The position numbers and the translations under genes were made by a program. The notes under the pieces were generated by a model. It saw only the letters and a program-made list of their open reading frames with translations, ran no database searches and was not told the DNA's origin. From Candidatus Saccharimonadota bacterium (GTDB lineage Bacteria; Patescibacteriota; Saccharimonadia; Saccharimonadales; SZUA-47), in contig JAGONL010000009.1 in the NCBI GenBank assembly GCA_017993025.1, positions 1 to 20,156 on the forward strand: a stretch of DNA of 20,156 bases, written 5' to 3'. Shown one piece after another: positions 14,934-20,156 of the stretch (within the stretch, counting starts at the first letter, position 1; every line of letters begins with the position of its first letter).

Positions 14934-16106
14934 TTAAAATTGTTTTAAGAAGTTTGTACTGAAGGTAGTTGTAAGTTTTTGCTTGGCACCCCATCGTTCT
15001 TCCGCTAAAGTTACCAGTTTTGTAACTAAGTCCACATTACTAACACCGCTAGCACGCCAGTTATGGCTATATAGGCTACCCGGCAGAGGGTTTATTTCAT
15101 TAAAGTACACAATCCCAGCTTTTTCATCGATAAGAAGGTCAATACGTGCAATTCCTTGGCAACCGACGGCTTTATAAACTTCTTGGGCAGTCTCAAGTGA
15201 TTTTGCATAAAGCTCCGGCGATATTTGGGCTGGTATTTTACTATAGCCCTGCGCTCCAGACTTTGAGCCGCCCATTTTTTTGCCCCCGCCCTTGCCCTGA
15301 TTCATGTATTTAGTATCAAAGTCAAAAACACCGTCTTCAGGGCTAATCGGCTGTTCTACCATAGCAGGTGTTAAATCATCGTTCCCCATAATTGGCACAG
15401 TGACTTCGATAAGGTTCTGAACACCTTCTTCTACTAGAACTTTATCATCGTAGTGAAAAGCAACTTCTAATGCATTAACTAGTTCACGTTCGGTCTCTAC
15501 TTTAGTAATACCAATACTAGACCCAAGAGAAGCAGGCTTAACAAATACGGGCATCTTTAAATTTTTCTTTATCGTTTTCAAGATATCGTCATGATATTTA
15601 TTGTAATCGCTTCGTGGAAAATATACAGTCTCAGGTGTTAGGATCTGGTTAGTTTTTGCCACTTGCTTACTCAGTACTTTATCCATTGCAATAACGCTTG
15701 CAGCTACGCCACAACCAACATATGGCACGTTTGCCATTTCAAGTAACCCCATCAGCTCACCATCCTCGCCGTGAGTTCCATGTGTTGCCGGGAAAACCAC
15801 ATCTATCTTTTTATAGGCTTTCCGTCCGGCAAATTGGCTTGATTTAACAAGTGTTAAACCACCGTCAAACTGTAGTTGCACCTTTGGGCTTTTACGCATA
15901 AAGTCGTCTATTTCACCAGATTGATACAGTTTAATGTCTTTTAATTTGTCGTCCCAGTACCAAGAACCGTCTTTAGCAATATAAACGGCCTCTACTTTGA
16001 ACTGTTTTGATGCTTCTAACGGCTTAATTATTGCTGATAGGGCTGTAATGATTGATATGTCGTGCTCAGCAGAACGCGACCCGAATATAACTGCTATTGT
16101 TTTCAT
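14934..16106 (-). CDS. ddl: D-alanine--D-alanine ligase with Gly/Lys-rich omega-loop insertion
   Basis: A 390-residue ATP-grasp ligase that joins two D-alanines for the peptidoglycan stem. Motifs: FGSRSAEHDIS with catalytic Glu14, HGTHGEDGELMG at 110-120, KPASLGSSIG at 190-199, the omega-loop KY at 266-267, RIDLL at 321-325, and the metal site NEINPLPGS at 336-344. Tyr267 in the omega loop fits D-Ala rather than D-Lac specificity. Unusually, about 17 residues rich in Gly, Lys and Ser (GKGGGKKMGGSKSGAQG, 271-287) follow KY before the loop resumes. GGAG lies 11 bases upstream of the ATG at 16106, partly inside an inverted repeat that also covers the start codon. The VanX-like gene follows 17 bases downstream. 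Confidence 0.95.
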   Translation of the reverse strand: MKTIAVIFGSRSAEHDISIITALSAIIKPLEASKQFKVEAVYIAKDGSWYWDDKLKDIKLYQSGEIDDFMRKSPKVQLQFDGGLTLVKSSQFAGRKAYKKIDVVFPATHGTHGEDGELMGLLEMANVPYVGCGVAASVIAMDKVLSKQVAKTNQILTPETVYFPRSDYNKYHDDILKTIKKNLKMPVFVKPASLGSSIGITKVETERELVNALEVAFHYDDKVLVEEGVQNLIEVTVPIMGNDDLTPAMVEQPISPEDGVFDFDTKYMNQGKGGGKKMGGSKSGAQGYSKIPAQISPELYAKSLETAQEVYKAVGCQGIARIDLLIDEKAGIVYFNEINPLPGSLYSHNWRASGVSNVDLVTKLVTLAEERWGAKQKLTTTFSTNFLKQF

Positions 16107-16182
16107 CCCGTTTAGAGCTCCAATACTATTTAATAATGCATAAATACTTCAAATCCCAAGCTTTTATAAGCTCTAACGGGAT
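16105..16182 (-). promoter_or_regulatory. ddl: ddl leader: start-codon-occluding stem with competing hairpin
   Basis: Plus positions 16105-16119 and 16169-16182 are complementary over 14 bp with one bulged base. On the ddl transcript the 3' arm is AGCTCTAAACGGGAT, whose last two bases are the A and U of the AUG; it also takes part of the GGAG ribosome site. A separate hairpin AGCTT/AAGCT (16159-16163 with 16168-16172, loop of four) shares four bases with the distal arm, so the two folds exclude each other. This is a switch-like layout; function is inferred. Confidence 0.5.
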
Positions 16183-16197
16183 TCTCGTTTTAATTAT

Positions 16198-16232
16198 TAC
16201 AATTACACACTACAATTACAAGCAATTAATTG
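16198..16232. promoter_or_regulatory. Repeats upstream of ddl
   Basis: TACAATTACA occurs twice (16198-16207 and 16211-16220), followed by the perfect palindrome CAATTAATTG (16223-16232). They lie between the end of the disrupted gene and ddl, where the ddl promoter should be (weak minus-strand match TTGCTT, 18 bases, TGTAAT in the same stretch). They could be operator half-sites or simply AT-rich sequence. Confidence 0.35.
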
Positions 16233-16236
16233 TAAA

Positions 16237-16367
16237 TTATTTTACAGGGTAGACAACTAATGAGTGTCTGACTGCATTCAGAGAACCAGTTAAATCAACT
16301 GCACCCCTATGTAGTCGCCTTGTACCGTCAAAAACAAGGACATCACCACCGCCATAAGTCAAGATAA
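16237..16367 (-). pseudogene. 3' remnant of an IS-split gene (Fe(II)/2-oxoglutarate oxygenase-like), C-terminal part
   Basis: This short minus-strand frame has no start codon of its own and ends with TAA at 16237-16239. It encodes ILTYGGGDVLVFDGTRRLHR followed by GAVDLTGSLNAVRHSLVVYP and VK. The pattern GDVLVFDGTRRLHRG, then RHS 14 residues after the His, is the distal His plus RxS 2-oxoglutarate element of Fe(II)-dependent oxygenases. Removing the IS and one GATAA joins it in frame to the N-terminal part at 17351-17935. The stretch between the IS end and the TAA is otherwise unannotated. The family call is inference; the in-frame join is direct. Confidence 0.75.
16363..16367. repeat. IS target-site duplication, left copy (GATAA)
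   Basis: GATAA directly outside the left inverted repeat matches GATAA at 17351-17355 outside the right one. The 988-base offset leaves the interrupted reading frame in register when removed. Confidence 0.75.
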
Positions 16368-16397
16368 CGTAATGGTTCAGACCCTTAGCAACAATAA

Positions 16398-16449
16398 AGT
16401 GGTTGTTCTAGACTGTTAGTACCGCTACTAAACAGGAGAAACAACCACT
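16398..16449 (+). promoter_or_regulatory. Inverted repeat over the transposase ribosome site
   Basis: AGTGGTTGTT (16398-16407) and AACAACCACT (16440-16449) are perfect complements. The right arm ends at the base before the ATG, and the Shine-Dalgarno AGGAG (16434-16438) is in the loop next to it. Transcripts reading in from outside the IS would carry both arms and could hide the start. This is a known way for insertion sequences to limit transposase; here it is inferred. Confidence 0.55.
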
Positions 16450-17340
16450 ATGTCATATACTACCAGTCCATATGTCGCTCGTGCACGCCGTGATGCTGTA
16501 GATCTGGTACTCCGTCATGGGTTCAGCCCTGCTGAAGCTGCAAGAAAGACAGGAGTACATCGTTCTACTATTTCTAGATGGATAAAGAAAGCTGAAGGTT
16601 TAGAACTGCACTGGCGAGAGCACATACCTACACTCAGTTCTGCTTCTCATACTCATGCTAACTGTCTCTCTTTGGATGTAGTGGATGCTATTGTTCGTGT
16701 TAGAAAAGAACATAACCGCTGTGCGGTTATTGTCCATCAACAACTCATTGATGAAGGAGTTTCTGTAAGTCTAAGCTCAGTTAAGCGTACTTTAAAGCGT
16801 GAAGGATTAATTAGACCTGTAAGTAAGTGGAAACGTTATCGTCCACCCGTACCAAGGCCACAGGCTAGTGAGCCTGGAGAGCTTGTTCAGATAGATACTG
16901 TGCACTTCATAGATTGGAAGACCAAGGATAGGTTCTACGCATACACTATGATTGATCTCTACTCTCGTTGGGCATATGTAGAGCTTCATCCTAAGCTAAG
17001 ACAAGATATGTCGTTTCGCGTAGTCATGAGGGCTCAAGCAGTAGCACCCTTTCGCTTCAAGATGATACAAAGCGACAATGGCCCAGAATTCCAAAGATGG
17101 TTCAAAGACAATCTAGAGTACAAGCAGATTAACCTAAGACACAGTAGGGTACGAAGAAGTAATGACAATGCACACATAGAGAGATTCAATAGAACCCTTC
17201 AAGAAGAAGGCATTGGAAGACATACTACATTGCTACTTGCTCAGGAACAGCTAACGCCGTTCCTTCGCTACTACAACAATGATAGAATGCACCTTGGTAT
17301 TAATTGTCTAACCCCAGCACAAATGTTGCAAAGGCGCTGA
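16450..17340 (+). CDS. IS481/IS3-like transposase (HTH + rve integrase core)
   Basis: A 296-residue DDE transposase. Residues 24-46 (GFSPAEAARKTGVHRSTISRW) form a helix-turn-helix for end recognition; a second HTH-like region spans about 75-120. The integrase catalytic core carries Asp149 (IDTVHF), Asp209 (QSDNGPEF) and Glu244 (HIERFNRT), with 34 residues between the last two. The C-terminus NCLTPAQMLQRR is typical of the group. The ATG at 16450 has AGGAG 11 bases upstream. The gene runs opposite to the gene it interrupts. No frameshift is seen. Confidence 0.93.
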   Translation: MSYTTSPYVARARRDAVDLVLRHGFSPAEAARKTGVHRSTISRWIKKAEGLELHWREHIPTLSSASHTHANCLSLDVVDAIVRVRKEHNRCAVIVHQQLIDEGVSVSLSSVKRTLKREGLIRPVSKWKRYRPPVPRPQASEPGELVQIDTVHFIDWKTKDRFYAYTMIDLYSRWAYVELHPKLRQDMSFRVVMRAQAVAPFRFKMIQSDNGPEFQRWFKDNLEYKQINLRHSRVRRSNDNAHIERFNRTLQEEGIGRHTTLLLAQEQLTPFLRYYNNDRMHLGINCLTPAQMLQRR

Positions 17341-17350
17341 ACCCTAAACG

Positions 17351-17355
17351 GATAA
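17351..17355. repeat. IS target-site duplication, right copy (GATAA)
   Basis: Second copy of GATAA, directly outside the right inverted repeat. Confidence 0.75.
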
Positions 17356-17935
17356 TTGTTTCTCCTTTTGCTGATTCTCTTTCGAATATTCGGTAGTCGT
17401 TACCAGTTGGCGTTACCCTTCCTTCTTCAAGCTCCCTTTTAGATAATTCGACGTATCCAGGACCACTAGCAAGTAAGGCCACTGGACTACCGCCTGTATT
17501 GAGATCAAGATGAGACTCACCTTTACCAGCACGGCTTAGAGTTTTCTCATATTTATTTATACTTACTCTAATTCCTTCTACTCCAGGACTAAATTGCATA
17601 AAAGAAGACCCTAAATAATCTAGTGCGCCATTATTATTTCTATAATTATCTGCATAAAAATGAAAATAAACATCCCTATCTACAAGATGATCGTAATATT
17701 TTCTTCGCTTAGTAAAATCCACTATTTCCAGTACTAAATCCGGTACAAAAAGATCTTTGAGTAAAACGTAGCCTAAATCTGGGCTTACTTCAACTTGATG
17801 ATCTTCAGTAGGACTTAAATAATCAGAGCCAGACTCAACAGCATAGTCATATAGACTTGATGCAATTCTTAGTACTTCGGGGTGTTGTGCCTGAATTTCT
17901 TCAAGTGAAATTCCGGCTGTCAAATCAACAAACAT
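17351..17935 (-). pseudogene. 5' part of an IS-split gene (Fe(II)/2-oxoglutarate oxygenase-like), N-terminal 195 codons
   Basis: This frame starts at ATG 17935 behind a strong promoter and encodes 195 native residues, then runs on into the antisense of the IS for 16 codons to a stop at 17300, so a 211-residue chimeric protein could still be made. His142 and Asp144 (SHLDLNTGG) look like the HxD metal site of the 2-oxoglutarate oxygenase fold; the distal His (would be 213) and RxS (227-229) are in the remnant at 16237-16362. Restored, the protein would be 236 residues. The N-terminal 130 residues are not recognisable and the substrate is unknown. Loss of the distal His and Arg should kill catalysis. 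Confidence 0.75.
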
Positions 17936-17943
17936 GTTGATAC

Positions 17944-17972
17944 ATTATATCATATTTGTCAATATTTATCAA
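17944..17972 (-). promoter_or_regulatory. Promoter of the IS-split gene
   Basis: On the minus strand, TTGATA (17967-17972), exactly 17 bases, and a perfect TATAAT (17944-17949). The -35 box overlaps the stop codon of the MurF-like gene. Only eight bases separate the -10 box from the ATG at 17935, so the mRNA would be leaderless or nearly so. GATA/TATC arms flank the -10 box. Confidence 0.7.
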
Positions 17973-19411
17973 CTATAGTTATCTGTCCAGTCGTTTTGCA
18001 TTAGCACTATATCGCCTACGGCTACGAGGTGTTCAATGTTTGTATAAAATTCTAGCGGATTTTTCTCAACTCGAAGCTCACCACTAAAACCGTTATCTTC
18101 CATAGATTTTTGAATAATTGGGCGCACTGAGTTTTCCATCAGCACAACTATATTTGGATTACATTCAGCGATTGATTTGCCTAGTTCTACGTGCACATTA
18201 TCAGTCTCACTGCCTTGGTCCACCAGACCTGGCGTAACGTACCATTTACGTTTAGCCGGTAATTCAGATAGTAGTTTTAAACCCGCCTGTAAGCCCTCTA
18301 GGTTGCCGTTATAAGTATCGTCAATAAGCCAAGCACCTTGAACCAGACGCGGTTGCATGCGGTGTTCATACGGTTTTGTTTTTGAAATCCCCTTTTCAAT
18401 AGTTTTCAGGTTTAGCCCTAGCTTGTCCGCCAAAACAACAACACTTGAGAGTGGGGCTACCTGGTGCCGACCTAGAAGCTCGCTATTAACTTTTATTGTT
18501 TTCTCGCCATTTACGATATTAAACTTTAGTCCCGTTACAGATACGTCAATATTGTTTGTTTTCCAATCCAGTAACCCCTCCGCAGTATACGATTGTGCGT
18601 TTGCAGGCAAATAACTTTGAAGCATTTTTGACTCGCCATTAACAAATACGTCTTCCAGCTCTACAAAATCGTAAATACTTAGTAAATCAACTGCAACTCC
18701 AGCGAGGTTTGGGTATAAATCAAGATGATTAGGAGCCAGGCCAGTAATAACGGCGTAATCTGGTTCAAGCATTTTTGCCATACGCGCTATGTCTCCTGGC
18801 TCGCCCTCGCCAAATTCAACAATTATTACATCTTCATCACCTGTTAGTTTTTTAGCAAAACGGGCGTGGGATACAGATACATTCATATTGCCTGGGGTAA
18901 CTGCTATATTTTTTCCTTCTGATAATGCAGTAGCTAACATTTCTTTGTATGTCGTTTTACCGTAACTACCAAGAACTGCAATTTTTACAGCTTTGTGTTC
19001 CTGGAATATCTTAGTTGCTTGTGACACAAGACGCTTTTGCTCTGGTTTAACTACCGCCAAAAATGCTAGCACCGCTAGACACCAGTAAAAAAACTTAAGA
19101 GTAAGTACGCTAATGATTATCCAATAAAATATAGAGCAAAGAAAAAATACCCAGCTCATACCTCCAGCAATAAAAAATACAATTAAAATTAGAGTTAAAG
19201 CAAAATAAGAATATCCAGCAAATACTAGCATTTTTGCACGACCAGTAAGAACTAGGGTCTTTCTAGTCATTACTGATTTAACTGATTTATTATCGTCAGT
19301 CAACCTGCGCATCCAAGCCCAAAATTTAGAAGGGTTATATTCAACCTGCTGAAGCATGTATGTGTAGTAAATAGGCAATTTAAACGTGAATAATGAACTC
19401 AAAAACTTCAT
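17969..19411 (-). CDS. MurF-like Mur ligase with N-terminal membrane segments
   Basis: A 480-residue protein. Residues 1-140 hold about three hydrophobic spans (roughly 61-83, 85-105 and 107-122), which ordinary MurF lacks. The rest is a Mur ligase: ATP loop GSYGKTT at 148-154, GNMNVS at 174-179, VEFG at 198-201, NHLD at 228-231, HRMQP at 350-354, and the C-terminal DDTYNGN at 364-370, closest to the DxYNANP motif of MurF. MurF adds D-Ala-D-Ala to the UDP-MurNAc tripeptide, which fits the ddl gene nearby. Whether this membrane form is the main MurF or acts on a lipid-linked substrate is open. The start ATG shares one base with the stop of the hydrolase gene (TAATG). Confidence 0.85.
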   Translation of the reverse strand: MKFLSSLFTFKLPIYYTYMLQQVEYNPSKFWAWMRRLTDDNKSVKSVMTRKTLVLTGRAKMLVFAGYSYFALTLILIVFFIAGGMSWVFFLCSIFYWIIISVLTLKFFYWCLAVLAFLAVVKPEQKRLVSQATKIFQEHKAVKIAVLGSYGKTTYKEMLATALSEGKNIAVTPGNMNVSVSHARFAKKLTGDEDVIIVEFGEGEPGDIARMAKMLEPDYAVITGLAPNHLDLYPNLAGVAVDLLSIYDFVELEDVFVNGESKMLQSYLPANAQSYTAEGLLDWKTNNIDVSVTGLKFNIVNGEKTIKVNSELLGRHQVAPLSSVVVLADKLGLNLKTIEKGISKTKPYEHRMQPRLVQGAWLIDDTYNGNLEGLQAGLKLLSELPAKRKWYVTPGLVDQGSETDNVHVELGKSIAECNPNIVVLMENSVRPIIQKSMEDNGFSGELRVEKNPLEFYTNIEHLVAVGDIVLMQNDWTDNYS

Positions 19412-20156
19412 TATTTATCCAAAAAATCTGTCATTTGCTTTATAACTATTTGCGCGTGAGTTTGGTGTAAAAAGTGGTCTGCTCCATCTATAACCGCTAG
19501 CTCTGATTGTTCTATTTGTTTATTAAACTTTAACCCATACTTCGAAGGCGTAGCTTTGTCGTGAGACCCATAAATTAGCAGCGTTGGGGTGTTTATCATT
19601 GCCGAATCGTGCACAACGTCTTCAGACACGACTTGCCGGAAAGTGTCCTGCATATGTTCTGCTATGTACAAATCTGAACCAATTTTGCTGTAGGCAGATT
19701 TTTTAAGTTTAGCTTGGGACGACTTGGGTAGTAGGCTAGTAGGAATTTTTGCAGTTCTGGCAACGGCTTTTAAAAATTTCTTTCTGGCGCCATGCTCACC
19801 CCTTACACCAGAACTAGCAAGTAGTATTAGCTTGTCGGAGTGTAAAATACCAGACGACAATCCACGAATAAGTATTGCGCCACCGTTAGAATGTCCAACA
19901 TAAGCAAAGACTATACCTTCGCCAATTTTTACAACAAAATCTTGAACAAACTGAGCGTATTTTTTTAGGGTAAATACTTCTTTTGGACTTTCAGTTTTAC
20001 CAAATCCAGGAAGATCAAGAGTTATAACTGTATAATTTTTTTGTAGATTTTTTGCTATTTGGTTAAATGTTTCCTTGGTGTCGCCCCAGCCATGAAGTAG
20101 AACAACAGCAGGCCCTGAACCAGTTTTTGTATACCCAACGCTATAACCATCTACTA
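19411..20156 (-). CDS. Alpha/beta hydrolase, 5' end outside the window
   Basis: The frame is open from the window end and gives 248 codons including the stop; an internal Met at 19860 is not the true start. From the edge inward: the oxyanion-type HGWGDTKETF, LDLPGFGKT, the nucleophile elbow GHSNGG, a helical lid (RGEHGARKKFLKAVART and on), the acid in IYGSHDKATP and the base in DGADHFLHQTHAQ. The full Ser-Asp-His triad is present. The substrate is not predictable. It is translationally coupled to the MurF-like gene, so a role in wall or lipid metabolism is conceivable. It probably has only a few residues missing at the N-terminus. Confidence 0.88.
   Translation of the reverse strand, partial: VDGYSVGYTKTGSGPAVVLLHGWGDTKETFNQIAKNLQKNYTVITLDLPGFGKTESPKEVFTLKKYAQFVQDFVVKIGEGIVFAYVGHSNGGAILIRGLSSGILHSDKLILLASSGVRGEHGARKKFLKAVARTAKIPTSLLPKSSQAKLKKSAYSKIGSDLYIAEHMQDTFRQVVSEDVVHDSAMINTPTLLIYGSHDKATPSKYGLKFNKQIEQSELAVIDGADHFLHQTHAQIVIKQMTDFLDK

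Larger units (their letters stand above)
16368..17350 (+). mobile_element. Complete insertion sequence, 983 bp, IS481/IS3-like DDE transposase
   Basis: One transposase gene lies between imperfect terminal inverted repeats of about 55 bases: 16368-16423 on the left and 17296-17350 on the right. Both arms start CGT and share GGTTCAG, CCTT, GCAACA, GTG, TAGAC, TTA and TACC in the same order; I count about 37 identities with three gap positions. Five-base direct repeats GATAA flank the element. The right arm overlaps the 3' end of the transposase gene. Both ends and the gene look intact, so the copy may be active. The family name rests on the transposase (HTH plus rve); the termini were defined by eye. 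Confidence 0.85.

Noticed and set aside
14917..14994. Longer N-terminus for the VanX-like protein
   Set aside because: It would overlap the end of ddl in another frame; the ATG at 14916 has its own Shine-Dalgarno and the family homology starts there.
14934..16106. VanA-type D-Ala-D-Lac ligase
   Set aside because: The omega loop has the Lys-Tyr of D-Ala-D-Ala ligases and no vanH lies nearby.
16381..16385. ACCCT (also at 17341) as the IS target duplication
   Set aside because: It lies inside the inverted repeat and its 960-base offset puts the two gene halves out of frame; GATAA fits both the repeats and the frame.
17300..17350. C-terminal RLGFSAFATFVLGLDN as native protein
   Set aside because: These codons are the antisense of the IS right end and the transposase 3' end, not original gene sequence.
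1..20156. Alternative genetic code (UGA as Gly or Trp)
   Set aside because: UGA ends the MurF-like and transposase genes at their expected lengths, and no gene needs UGA read-through.

Overview
The window is AT-rich bacterial DNA with tightly packed genes. No in-frame UGA has to be read through, so the standard bacterial code fits. Several features point to a Patescibacteria/CPR genome, most likely Saccharibacteria (TM7): compact TAATG-coupled genes, an L32 without cysteines, a membrane-anchored MurF-like ligase, genes with little or no Shine-Dalgarno or leader, and several lineage-specific unknowns. The placement is an inference from gene content, not a proven assignment.

Layout. Plus strand, 1-4832: the 3' part of carB, glmM, a GNAT acetyltransferase overlapping glmM by one base, and a flippase-like (LPG-synthase TM) membrane protein. 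Everything else except an insertion sequence is on the minus strand. Region 4827-5515 is a nickel superoxide dismutase operon, sodN followed by its maturation protease sodX, with its own promoter. Next come an unknown gene (5580-6218) and trmD. A 357-base gap full of hairpins (6985-7341) separates trmD from khpA-rpsP, which is driven by a clear sigma70-type promoter. Upstream lie rnc, a Nudix hydrolase, nusB and rpmF (51 codons), again behind a consensus promoter. leuS and an unknown 300-residue protein follow. Then comes a cell-wall group: a VanX-like D-Ala-D-Ala dipeptidase, D-Ala-D-Ala ligase (ddl), an IS-disrupted gene, a MurF-like ligase and a partial alpha/beta hydrolase.

How the genes fit together. 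glmM, ddl, the VanX-like peptidase and the MurF-like protein all bear on peptidoglycan precursors. rpsP, khpA, trmD, rnc, nusB, rpmF and leuS are translation and RNA genes. sodN/sodX handle superoxide.

Main results. (1) A 983-bp IS (16368-17350, 5-bp duplication GATAA) has split a minus-strand gene. Removing the IS and one GATAA copy restores an uninterrupted 236-codon frame with an HxD...H...RxS pattern of Fe(II)/2-oxoglutarate oxygenases. The 3' remnant of that gene is easily missed. (2) The ddl leader can form a 14-bp stem that includes the start codon and competes with a local hairpin. (3) The gap between khpA and trmD holds an unassigned structured-RNA candidate. (4) Heptamer tandem repeats sit in several intergenic gaps around rnc and nusB.
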